From positions 248,001-312,000 of the forward strand of contig CAVZKV010000015.1 in assembly GCA_963775835.1 (NCBI GenBank): a DNA stretch of 64,000 bases. The letters run 5' to 3'. A program made the position numbers and the translations under genes. Position 1 is the first letter of the stretch. Each line of letters starts with the position of its first letter. Shown here one piece after another: positions 36,375 to 44,487 of the stretch. The stretch comes from AWTP1-13 sp963775835 (GTDB lineage Bacteria > Pseudomonadota > Alphaproteobacteria > Rhizobiales > Hyphomicrobiaceae). Below the pieces are notes generated by a model. It saw only the letters and a list, made by a program, of their open reading frames with translations, did not search any database and was not told the origin of the DNA.

Positions 36375-37676
36375 ATGCATGTCGTCATTGTCGGCGCTGG
36401 GATCGGCGGACTTGCACTCGCGCTCATGCTCAAGGCACGCGGCATCAAATGCCAGATCTATGAGGCCGCAGCCAAAATTCGTGAGCTTGGGGTCGGCATC
36501 AACGTGCTACCCCATGCGATCGCCGAACTGGCCGAGCTTGGGTTGCTGGCTCGGCTCGATGAGGTGGCGGTCCGCACGCGCGAGCTGATCTACGCCAACC
36601 GCTTCGGCCAGGAAATATGGCGCGAGCCGCGCGGGGTGGAGGCCGGCTATCAGGTGCCGCAGTTCTCGATCCACCGTGGTCACTTGCAAGGCGTCCTGCG
36701 CGATGCCGTATGGCAGCGGCTCGGTCGGGCCGCGGTACGTTGCGGCCACACCTTCCGCTCCTTCACGCAAGAGGAGGGCGCCGTCAAGGCCCGCTTCACG
36801 GGCGCAACGGGTTCACGCCTCACCGTCGCCGCTGATGTTCTGGTTGGCTGCGACGGCATTCATTCGGCCGTGCGGCGACAGCTCTACCCGCAAGAAAGCG
36901 GCCTCAAGTGGAACGGTGTCTTGATGTGGCGCGGGGCTACGCTCGCCAAGGGCTTCCTCGACGGGCGAACGATGATTGTCGGTGGCGGCTTCAATAACAA
37001 GCTGGTGCTCTACCCGATCGCGCGCGGCAAGGGAGGAAATCAGCTGATAAACTGGGTCGTGACCTATCGCATGGGCGACGGCTCGAACCCGCCGCCGCGG
37101 CGGGAAGATTGGAACAGGCGGGGCGTGCTCGACGAAGTGTTGCCGCACGTCGCACGCTTCCGTACGCCGCACGTCGACCTCGTCAAGCTCGTGCGCGGTG
37201 CGCCGGCATTCTACGAGTACCCAATGGCCGACAAAGATCCGCTGCCGCGCTGGACGCATGGGCGCGTGACGTTATTGGGTGACGCCGCCCATCCGATGTA
37301 CCCGGTCGGATCCAATGGCGCGAGCCAGGCGATCTTGGACGCCCGTTGCCTGGCGGATCAGCTCGTTTCGGCCGAGCACGGCCGAGCGGCGCTCAATGCC
37401 TACGAGGCGCAGCGGCTGCCGACAACGGCCGAAATCGTACGCAACAATCGCCAGGGCGGGCCGGAGGGGGTGATCGACGAGGTGGAGCGCCGGGCGCCCG
37501 ATGGCTTCAGCGACATCGACGAAGTACTAAGCCGTGCCAAACGCGAAGCCATCGTCAAAGGCTACGCTCAGCTTGCCGGATTTGCCAAAGAGCAGGTGAA
37601 CAGGACTAGGCGCGCGCGCAGCAGCAAAGCTGCAGGGGAGGCTGGCAGCGCACGCGCGTCGCGAAAAGCTCGCTGA
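36375..37676 (+). CDS. PhzS-like FAD-dependent aromatic monooxygenase
   Basis: A 433-residue class A flavoprotein hydroxylase. Rossmann motif VVIVGAGIGGLALALML; residues IRELGVGINVLPHAIAELAE and EPRGVEAGYQVPQFSIHRG closely resemble the phenazine monooxygenase PhzS. DG motif VGCDGIHSAVRRQL; GD motif VTLLGDAAHPMYPVGSNG followed by ASQAILDA. It uses FAD, NAD(P)H and oxygen to hydroxylate (or oxidatively decarboxylate) an aromatic acid. The last 35 residues are Arg/Ala/Lys-rich and look like an extension. It is divergent from the ABC/NicX-like operon. A likely role is ring hydroxylation before cleavage by the NicX-like dioxygenase; this pairing is inference. Confidence 0.88.
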   Translation: MHVVIVGAGIGGLALALMLKARGIKCQIYEAAAKIRELGVGINVLPHAIAELAELGLLARLDEVAVRTRELIYANRFGQEIWREPRGVEAGYQVPQFSIHRGHLQGVLRDAVWQRLGRAAVRCGHTFRSFTQEEGAVKARFTGATGSRLTVAADVLVGCDGIHSAVRRQLYPQESGLKWNGVLMWRGATLAKGFLDGRTMIVGGGFNNKLVLYPIARGKGGNQLINWVVTYRMGDGSNPPPRREDWNRRGVLDEVLPHVARFRTPHVDLVKLVRGAPAFYEYPMADKDPLPRWTHGRVTLLGDAAHPMYPVGSNGASQAILDARCLADQLVSAEHGRAALNAYEAQRLPTTAEIVRNNRQGGPEGVIDEVERRAPDGFSDIDEVLSRAKREAIVKGYAQLAGFAKEQVNRTRRARSSKAAGEAGSARASRKAR

Positions 37677-38107
37677 TCCCGCGGCCCTCCGCGCGGCATC
37701 GCCCAGCGCGGGGCGCGCGCGCCGCCGCGCCGCCGAGAGGGCCGTATAGCCGTCGTCGCCGCGCAGGTCGGCTCAGGTCGTGAGACTCGACGCATCGCCC
37801 GCCAAGCATAAGGCGGCGGCGATCTCGTCTGGCTAGCCGAGCCGCTTTTAGGAGATGCAAGGGGCCCGAAATTCGCCGCGCCGTTTCCACGTCTCCCGAA
37901 GCGCAGCTGCAGGCGTCGCCTCTCGACGCGTCCCGGGACGCCTGCGGTCAGGATCTTTCTGCCTTACCGCGCTCGCAGCGGATTTGTCCGGGCAGGGCGA
38001 CGATGGCACCGACCGAGGTAAAGGCAACGGGGATGGCCTCACCGATGCCGAGCCGGCGCCCACCACCAGGGCGGCGCGACCGTCCAAGCGAAGCTGGCGC
38101 TCGTTAT
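37677..38107. other. Intergenic region, nothing recognised
   Basis: 431 bases between the convergent monooxygenase and cupin genes. Very GC-rich with GC alternations near 37710-37740. No homologous reading frame, no clear terminator and no repeats were seen. Confidence 0.5.
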
Positions 38108-38566
38108 TCAAGCGCGCTTCGGCCCTGGGGGCGGCGGCAGGAAGTTGACATCGTGCAGGGCGGCGAGCCGCGTAACCTCGGCCGGATCGGGCACCCCATC
38201 GATCTTCTTGAAGAGGTCGAACAGCTTGCCGGTCGGCGACACCCAAAACAAGCACTTAATCGGCTGGTCGCTCTTGTTGAACAGCCCATGCATCACCCGC
38301 ATCGGCAGTCGGATGAACTCACCGGCCGAGGCGGTGGCCTCCTTGCCGTCAAGAATGAGATCAAAGCGGCCCTCGAGCACGTAGATAAACTCGTCCTGGT
38401 TGACGTGAATGTGCGGCGGCACGAAGGTTCCGGGTGGGAGCAGCGCGTGCCAGGAAAAGGCGGTTTCGCTCAGCGCCTTTGGCACATAGGTCTGACCCAG
38501 GATGTTCCAGGTCAGATTGTTGATGCCCTTGCCCGCCTTGGTGACGCCTGCGGTCATTGCTTTCAT
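38108..38566 (-). CDS. Cupin domain protein
   Basis: A 152-residue single-domain cupin. Motif 1 is VPPHIHVNQDEFIYVLEGRF (two His, one Glu) and motif 2 ends with GEFIRLPMRVMHGLF (His), giving a complete 3-His/1-Glu metal site. Small cupins of this type are often non-heme metal oxygenases, isomerases or ligand-binding proteins. It follows the livF gene by 25 bases on the same strand and is probably the last gene of the Liv operon. Function not assignable. Confidence 0.87.
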   Translation of the reverse strand: MKAMTAGVTKAGKGINNLTWNILGQTYVPKALSETAFSWHALLPPGTFVPPHIHVNQDEFIYVLEGRFDLILDGKEATASAGEFIRLPMRVMHGLFNKSDQPIKCLFWVSPTGKLFDLFKKIDGVPDPAEVTRLAALHDVNFLPPPPGPKRA

Positions 38567-38591
38567 CGCCCGTACTCCTGCCCTGCGGTCG

Positions 38592-39299
38592 TTAGATCGA
38601 AAGGTAGCGGTCGCGCGCAGTCACATCCGCGGCGAGCGCCGTCGAGCTGCCTTGCCACACGACCCGCCCCTTCTCCACAATGTGATGACGGTCGCACAGA
38701 CGCAACAGGGCATCGACATTCTTGTCGATCACGAGGATCGACAAGCCGTCGCGCTTGAGGGCGGCAAGCCCTTGCCAAATTTCCTGGCGGATCAGCGGTG
38801 CCAGACCTTCGGTAGCCTCGTCGAGCACCAGCAGCCTCGGATTGGTCATCAGGGCGCGGCCAATCGCCAGCATTTGCTGCTCGCCGCCGGAGATCTGGTC
38901 GCCGAAATGGCCGCGGCGCTCGGCCAGCCGCGGCATAAACGCGTAAACGCGCTCGAGCGTCCAGCGCTGCCGGCTGCCGCGGGCGGCGGTGGCCAGCAGG
39001 TTTTCTTCAACCGTCAGGGTAGGAAAGATCTGCCGCCCCTCCGGCACCAGGCCGATGCCGGCCCGGGCGATACGGAAGGGCGGCGCGCCTGCCATGCTGA
39101 GGCCGTCGAAGGCGATGCGGCCGCCGCTTATGGGTAGAAGTCCCATCAGGGCGCGGACGCTGGTGGTTTTGCCCATGCCGTTGCGGCCGAGCAGGCTCGC
39201 CACCTCGCCCGCGCCCACCGTCAGATCGAAGCCGAACAGGACCTGCTGGTCACCGTACCCGGCCTGCAGCCCCGAGATGGTAAGGAGCGCCGAACTCAT
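38592..39299 (-). CDS. livF: Branched-chain amino acid-type ABC transporter ATPase LivF
   Basis: A 235-residue ATPase with Walker A LLGRNGMGKTTSVRALMG, signature ISGGEQQMLAIGRALMTN and Walker B LLVLDEATEGLAPLIRQEI. The EATEGLAP form is typical of LivF. It pairs with LivG, whose stop overlaps its start by four bases. Such HAAT-family systems carry branched-chain amino acids, amides, urea or aromatic acids. Next to aromatic-catabolism genes an aromatic ligand is likely. Confidence 0.94.
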   Translation of the reverse strand: MSSALLTISGLQAGYGDQQVLFGFDLTVGAGEVASLLGRNGMGKTTSVRALMGLLPISGGRIAFDGLSMAGAPPFRIARAGIGLVPEGRQIFPTLTVEENLLATAARGSRQRWTLERVYAFMPRLAERRGHFGDQISGGEQQMLAIGRALMTNPRLLVLDEATEGLAPLIRQEIWQGLAALKRDGLSILVIDKNVDALLRLCDRHHIVEKGRVVWQGSSTALAADVTARDRYLSI

Positions 39300-40045
39300 G
39301 TCGCCTCGCCAAGGTAGGCGGCGCGCACGGCCGGATTGGCGCGCACGGCCTGTGGCTCGCCGGAGGCGATGATACGACCGGCAACCAGCACGGAGATGCG
39401 GTCGGCCAGCGCAAATACGGCCTGCATATCGTGCTCGACGAGAACAATAGTGTAGCGGCCCTTGAGGCTTTTGAGCGTGGCGACCAAGCGCTGCGTTTCC
39501 TCGATGCCGGCCCCTGCCATCGGCTCGTCGAGCAGGAGGAGCTTGGGCGCCTGGGCAAGCGCGATGGCGATCTCGAGCCGACGTTTCTCGCCGTGCGACA
39601 GCGCGCCGGCGGGGGTGTCGGCGCGCGCCGCAAGTTCGACGCTGTCGAGGGATCGCACGGCGGCCCGGTTGAGGGCCGCTTCGCCGGCCGCGGCTTGCCA
39701 GAAGCGAAAGCTCGACCCGGAGTGCGCCTGTACGGCGAGCGCCACGTTCTCGAGCGCCGAGAAATGCGGCAACACCTGGGTGATCTGGAATGAGCGTGCG
39801 AAACCCAGATGCGCGCGGGCGGCCACCGACATTTGGGTGACGTCGCGGTCCTCGAAGACGATGCGGCCGCTGTCCGGGGCCAGCGCCCCGGAAATCTGGT
39901 TGATCAGGGAGGTCTTGCCGGCGCCGTTTGGGCCGATGATGGCGTGCGTTTCGCCGGCCAGGACCTCGAGGCCAATGGCCTCGGCGACCCGCAATGCGCC
40001 GAAGGACTTACTCAAGGCTTCAAGCTTCAGAACCGCTCGCTTCAT
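39296..40045 (-). CDS. livG: Branched-chain amino acid-type ABC transporter ATPase LivG
   Basis: A 249-residue ATPase from ATG 40045: Walker A IIGPNGAGKTSLINQISG, LGFARSFQITQVLPHFSALE, signature GALSHGEKRRLEIAIALAQ, Walker B LLLLDEPMAGAGIEETQ. The FARSFQ and DEPMAG segments mark LivG. Translation is coupled to livM (ATGA overlap at 40042-40045) and livF. Confidence 0.94.
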   Translation of the reverse strand: MKRAVLKLEALSKSFGALRVAEAIGLEVLAGETHAIIGPNGAGKTSLINQISGALAPDSGRIVFEDRDVTQMSVAARAHLGFARSFQITQVLPHFSALENVALAVQAHSGSSFRFWQAAAGEAALNRAAVRSLDSVELAARADTPAGALSHGEKRRLEIAIALAQAPKLLLLDEPMAGAGIEETQRLVATLKSLKGRYTIVLVEHDMQAVFALADRISVLVAGRIIASGEPQAVRANPAVRAAYLGEAT

Positions 40046-41292
40046 CGTCGCCACCAGCGCTCGACGGTGGTTTTTAATCCGCGCTCGGCCAGCGACGGCA
40101 AGGCCTGCAGGCCGCGGCCAAGCGCCATTTTCGCCGGCGCGCAAGCGGCGCGAGCCTTTTCGGCGACCCGTTTGCAGAGGTGGGCCGGTCGCAAGAAAAG
40201 CCGCCGGCCCGCGCGGCGCCAGGAACGTGAGCGCTCGAGGCCGGCGCCGAGGAGGTGGCGGACCAAACGGGGTAAAGTGCGCGGCGCCCGGGCGGGTGCT
40301 CCCCGCCGTTGGCGGCAAGCGGCAATGGCACCGGCGATCCCGCCGCTGGCGAACAGCGCTGTCAGCACCAGTGCCGGCCCGAGAATGACCTTCCAGTGCT
40401 CGGTCTGCCGCGACAGGGCTTCCTCCAGCAGCAGGAACGCCAGCGCGCCCAGCATGGGACCATAGAGCGTGCCCGTGCCGCCCAATAAAACCATGATGAT
40501 CAGTTCGCCGGAGCGCTGCCAGTGCATATAAGCGGGGCTGACAAACTCCGCCTGGTTGCCGAGCAGGAAGCCCGCCAGCCCGCAAAGCGTGCCGGCAATG
40601 ACGTAGGCGGTGAGGCGGTAGAGGTAGGGTGTGAAGCCGATCGCCTGCATGCGCGTTTCGTTGTCCTTAAGACCACGCAGCACGCGGCCAAAGCGTGAGG
40701 CGACGAGGCGGCCAACGCCGAGGTAGGTGGCGATCAGCAGAGCGAGGCAGACGTAAAAGAAGGTGAGTTGGTCCTTCAGGATGTGCCTGCCCAGCACCAT
40801 GGTCCGCGTCGGCCAGCTGAGGCCATCATCGCCGCCGTAAGGGGCAAGCGAAGTGGCGATGAAGAACGCCATCTGTGCGAACGCCAGCGTGATCATAATG
40901 AAGTAGACCCCGCGCGTGCGCACGGCGATTGCCCCGGTCGCCAGGGCAAACACGGCGCAGGCGGCAAGCGCGGCGGGCAGCGCGATGCACAAGGTGCCCA
41001 GGCCGTGGCTGGCAACGATCCCAGCAGCGTAGGCACCGATGCCCAAAAACGCTGCGTGTCCAAATGAGACGAGGCCGCCGGCGCCGATCAGCAACTCAAG
41101 TGACAGCGCGGCGATGGCAAAGATCACCGCGCGTTCGCCGACGAGGAGCAAATAGCTGCTAGCGATGCCGTGGCTCAGGAGCGGCAGCAACGCCAGCAGC
41201 GCAAACAGGCCGGCCGCCAGGCGCTGGTCGAAGCTGAGCGCACGAGGCGCGCTTGGCGTCGCAGCCGGAATGCCGCGCATCGCCGCTGGCAT
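40042..41292 (-). CDS. livM: Branched-chain amino acid-type ABC permease LivM, C-terminally extended
   Basis: A 416-residue permease starting at ATG 41292, which overlaps the livH stop (TAATG). It has the LivM signatures ELLIGAGGLVSFGHAAFLGI, RTRGVYFIMITLAFAQMAFF and GGTGTLYGPMLGALAFLLLE. The usual family length is about 320-340; here roughly 80 further Arg/Ala-rich residues follow ALFASGGIAGAIAACRQRR and end exactly in the ATGA overlap with livG. This tail is either a genuine cytoplasmic extension or a readthrough after a lost stop or frameshift. Confidence 0.92.
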   Translation of the reverse strand: MPAAMRGIPAATPSAPRALSFDQRLAAGLFALLALLPLLSHGIASSYLLLVGERAVIFAIAALSLELLIGAGGLVSFGHAAFLGIGAYAAGIVASHGLGTLCIALPAALAACAVFALATGAIAVRTRGVYFIMITLAFAQMAFFIATSLAPYGGDDGLSWPTRTMVLGRHILKDQLTFFYVCLALLIATYLGVGRLVASRFGRVLRGLKDNETRMQAIGFTPYLYRLTAYVIAGTLCGLAGFLLGNQAEFVSPAYMHWQRSGELIIMVLLGGTGTLYGPMLGALAFLLLEEALSRQTEHWKVILGPALVLTALFASGGIAGAIAACRQRRGAPARAPRTLPRLVRHLLGAGLERSRSWRRAGRRLFLRPAHLCKRVAEKARAACAPAKMALGRGLQALPSLAERGLKTTVERWWRR

Positions 41293-42218
41293 TAGGCGCG
41301 TCCCTTGGCGGGAAACAAGCCGGCGGGCCTGATGGCGAGCACGACCGCCATCAGCAGATAGATCGACATGGAGGCCAGTGCGGGTCCAATGACCCGTGCC
41401 GTCGTCGGCGCCAGGACGAAGCGCAAGACGTCGGTCATAAAGGAACGCCCGAGCGTGTCGATAACACCGACCAGCACCGCTGCCAGGAAGGCGCCACGGA
41501 TCGAGCCGATGCCGCCGATCACGATCACGACGAATGCCAAGATCAGAATCTGATCGCCCATACCGGGCTCCACCGACAGGATCGGTGCCACCATTACCCC
41601 GGCAAAGCCGGCCAGCATGGCACCGAAGCCGAACACCACCGTGAACAGCCGCTTGATGTCGACGCCGAGGGCCGACACCATTGCCGCGTTGGTGGCGCCC
41701 GCCCGCACCAACATGCCAACCCGGGTCGAGGTGACGAACAGATAGAGGCCGGCCGCCACCAGCACGCCGGCGGCGATGATGGCGAAGCGGTAGACGGGAT
41801 AGCGCAGCCCGTCCATCAGCGGCACCGATCCCGACAGCAGGTCGGGGATCGGCATGTTGAGGGGCGCCGCACCCCAAAGCAGTTTTACGCCTTGATTGAG
41901 GAGCATGATGATGCCGAAGGTGGCGAGCACCTGCTCCAGGTGGTCACGCCCGTAAAGGTGGCGAAAGACCAACAGCTCGAGGAGGAGGCCGAACAGCAGG
42001 GACGCCAGCAGCGCAACGAACACGCTGAGGAAGAAAGTCCCGGTGAAGCCGTAGGCCATCACCGCCAGGTAGGCACCCAGCATGTACTGCACACCGTGCG
42101 CGAGGTTGATGAAATCCATCACGCCAAAGACAAGCGTGAGGCCTGCCGCCACGAGAAATAGGAGGATGCCGAGCTGCAGGCCATTGAACAATTGCACGAC
42201 AAACAGCGAGACAGACAT
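41292..42218 (-). CDS. livH: Branched-chain amino acid-type ABC permease LivH
   Basis: A 308-residue permease with about eight membrane segments: QLFNGLQLGILLFLVAAGLT, VFGVMDFINLAHGVQYMLGA, GINRA-type region replaced by RAGATNAAMVSALGVDIKRL, and a C-terminal GIGSIRGAFLAAVLVGVIDT. It forms the membrane channel with LivM. It lies about 106 bases after the binding-protein gene and one base overlaps livM. Confidence 0.93.
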   Translation of the reverse strand: MSVSLFVVQLFNGLQLGILLFLVAAGLTLVFGVMDFINLAHGVQYMLGAYLAVMAYGFTGTFFLSVFVALLASLLFGLLLELLVFRHLYGRDHLEQVLATFGIIMLLNQGVKLLWGAAPLNMPIPDLLSGSVPLMDGLRYPVYRFAIIAAGVLVAAGLYLFVTSTRVGMLVRAGATNAAMVSALGVDIKRLFTVVFGFGAMLAGFAGVMVAPILSVEPGMGDQILILAFVVIVIGGIGSIRGAFLAAVLVGVIDTLGRSFMTDVLRFVLAPTTARVIGPALASMSIYLLMAVVLAIRPAGLFPAKGRA

Positions 42219-42324
42219 CGCGAGACCCTAGGCAGCGCGGCAGACGCGGCGACGACGTTTCCCAGATCGGCTCGATAACCGGCCGAGGTCCCGCGGATGG
42301 GTCTCCGTCGAGGTCAGGGCTGGC

Positions 42325-43497
42325 CTACTTCAGCGGACAATCGCCGGCATAGCCGTCGACGGCGTTGGCGAACACCTTCTCCACGATCTCGGTCTGGAAC
42401 TTGCCGTCGGCGCGCTTGGCGACCCGCACGAGGTAAAAATCCTGCACGGGAAAGCCATTATTGGCGAACTTGAAAGCCCCGCGCACGGACTTGAAATCGG
42501 CCTTTTGCAGCGCCGCGCGCAGCGCCTCCTTGTCGGCGAGCTGTCCCGCCACGGCCTTGACGGCGCTGCCGATCAGCTGCGCGGCGTCATAGGCCTGCAT
42601 GGCATAACTGCCCGGGACATAGCCATACTCCTTTTCGAAGTCCGCAACGAACCGCTTGTTCTCGGGCGTGTCGGTATTGGGGGCCCAGGTCATGCCGGAG
42701 AAAAAGCCGACGGCGGCGTCCTGTTGGGCAGGCAGCGTCAATTCATCGACGGTGAAGACCGACAGGAAGGAAATGGACTCGAGTCCGGCCTGACGATATT
42801 GCTTGACCAGGTTCACGCCCATGCCGCCAGGCATGAAGACGAAGACGGCATCAGGCTTGGCGCTGGCGATCTTGGCGAGCTCGGCCGAGAAATCGAGTTG
42901 GCCCAGGGGCGTGTAGACTTCATCGGCGATCTCACCTTTGAAGTGCTTCTTGAAGCCGCCGATCATGTCCTTGCCGGCTTGGTAGTTGGGCGCCAGTAGA
43001 AACGCTTTCTTGTAGCCCTTGTCCTGCGCGTACTTGCCAAGCACCTCCGGTGGCTGATCGTTCTGATAGGAGGTGGAGAAGAAAAAGGCAGAGCAGCCCT
43101 TGCCGGCGAGCGGTGAAGGCCCCGCGTTCGGACTGATCAGGAATACCTTGGCCTCGCTGACCGGCTTGTGGATTGCCAGCAGGATATTGGAGAACACGGG
43201 ACCAACCACGAAGTCGATCTTGTCGCGCTCGATCAATTGCTTGACCTTGCCGACGGCGACGTCGGGCTTCAGTTCATCATCCTGGACGATGACGGTCGTC
43301 GCCAACCCCCCGAGCTTACCGCCGGCATGCTTGACCCCGAGATTGAAGCCGTCGCGCAACTGTCCACCCAACACGGCCTGGGGGCCCGACAGCACCGCCA
43401 TGATGCCGATCTTGAGCTCCTGGGCCTGTGCCGCGGCGGCGAGGGCAATTGAGGCCGCCAACAGGCTTGGAACCGCGAGCCAGCGTGTCGTTGTCAT
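42325..43497 (-). CDS. ABC transporter substrate-binding protein (LivK-like, Peripla_BP_6)
   Basis: A 390-residue periplasmic protein with a signal peptide (SLLAASIALAAAAQAQ). It has the type I binding fold: LKIGIMAVLSGPQAVLGGQL, VGPVFSNILLAIHKPVSEAK, YQAGKDMIGGFKKHFKG and FMPGGMGVNLVKQYRQAG. Relatives include binding proteins for aromatic acids as well as branched-chain amino acids. First gene of the operon livK-livH-livM-livG-livF-cupin. No regulator gene is adjacent. Confidence 0.93.
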   Translation of the reverse strand: MTTTRWLAVPSLLAASIALAAAAQAQELKIGIMAVLSGPQAVLGGQLRDGFNLGVKHAGGKLGGLATTVIVQDDELKPDVAVGKVKQLIERDKIDFVVGPVFSNILLAIHKPVSEAKVFLISPNAGPSPLAGKGCSAFFFSTSYQNDQPPEVLGKYAQDKGYKKAFLLAPNYQAGKDMIGGFKKHFKGEIADEVYTPLGQLDFSAELAKIASAKPDAVFVFMPGGMGVNLVKQYRQAGLESISFLSVFTVDELTLPAQQDAAVGFFSGMTWAPNTDTPENKRFVADFEKEYGYVPGSYAMQAYDAAQLIGSAVKAVAGQLADKEALRAALQKADFKSVRGAFKFANNGFPVQDFYLVRVAKRADGKFQTEIVEKVFANAVDGYAGDCPLK

Positions 43498-43928
43498 TTT
43501 GTCATCCCGATCCCTCGCGGAGCCGCCTAGCCGTGGCCAAACCGTTCCGCAGCCGTCCCGCCGGGGACTTTAGGGCCACCCCGTGGTGGCGGCAATGTCG
43601 GGCTGCGCCCCGCTGACCACCGACGCCGGCCAAGTGGGATCGCGCGGGCGGCGTTCATCCCGGTACCACCGGCGTGGCAGCCGTGCGCGGGCGCGCCAAG
43701 ACGACCGCCCGCGGCCGGGAAACCGGCGAGGACGCCGGGCCGAGGCGGCGGGCGCCCCTCCGCCTCGGGCGGTCGCGCCAGCCCCTTTGGCTGGAGGCGG
43801 GCGGCATTGCGTCGTTCGCTTACGTGCAGGGGCACCGGCGTGCGGCGCGGCGACCTGGACGACGCTCACGAGCTCGTTCTCGCAACGGCGCAGCGGTGCC
43901 GAGCGCATCGAAAGCGATCTGCTGCGGC
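43498..43928. other. Intergenic region, nothing recognised
   Basis: 431 bases upstream of the Liv operon; it should hold its promoter. Several GC-rich open frames cross it, but none has recognisable homology or a convincing ribosome site. Confidence 0.5.
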
Positions 43929-44168
43929 CTATTCAGATATCAGCGTGCCATCGCGCAGGTGGAGCAGGTCGAGAAACTCTCGAAGCCGTCTTTCCTGGTG
44001 ACCGATCAAATGCCACGGCTCCGCCAGCATCCCCTCGACCATGACCTTGGCTTCATGCCAATCATCGTGCAGGCAGGCGTGCACGAAGTCCTCGCGCGCC
44101 CGTGTGCCGGCGCAGTGTCCGGAAATGATCTCCGCGATCACGGGGGCAAGGTCATAGACAATCTGCAT
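43929..44168 (-). CDS. Small hypothetical protein (79 aa)
   Basis: A 79-residue soluble, acidic and His-containing protein (VYDLAPVIAEIISGHCAGTR, then WHLIGHQERRLREFLDLLHL). I do not recognise a family. GAGG lies about eight bases before the ATG at 44168, and the composition (few Arg/Pro/Gly runs) is unlike the shadow frames around it, so it is probably real. It stands alone between the Liv operon and the dehydrogenase operon. Confidence 0.45.
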   Translation of the reverse strand: MQIVYDLAPVIAEIISGHCAGTRAREDFVHACLHDDWHEAKVMVEGMLAEPWHLIGHQERRLREFLDLLHLRDGTLISE

Positions 44169-44487
44169 TGCAACCTCGTCGAACGGCAGCGCCGGCCCGC
44201 TGCTGAAACCAAGAACGGCGCCTGGCGTTCCGCGTTCCTAGAAAATACCTGCAAGATCAATTATTTAAGTGCTGGGGTCAGCTGGCGCCCAGCCGAGACG
44301 TTGCCGCTGGGTTGATGGGGAACCTTTGCCGCGGCCCGTTGTGCGCGGGGACCCCGCAAGGACGCGGGGGAGAGGGGATGCGCGGGGCAACACGCGGGCC
44401 TCGCTCTTGGCCACCGCAAGAGGCTGAATTGCTGAGCCTAGCTTTGGGGCGAGCCTGGGGCGCCGCCTTGAGCGGCGCCCCATCGTT
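44169..44487. other. Intergenic region with terminator hairpin
   Basis: 319 bases. Its right end holds the hairpin at 44457-44481 listed separately. The rest shows only short GC-rich repeats and no gene. Confidence 0.5.
44457..44481 (-). terminator. Hairpin terminator candidate after the propeller dehydrogenase gene
   Basis: GGGGCGCCGC and GCGGCGCCCC form a perfect 10-bp stem with a 5-base loop, seven bases beyond the stop at 44488 on the minus strand. No U-tract follows, so it may act with Rho or as an mRNA 3' end stabiliser. Confidence 0.6.

Noticed and set aside
43570..43908. Arg/Pro-rich frames between livK and the 79-residue gene
   Set aside because: Composition typical of GC-rich antisense reading; no ribosome site or homology.
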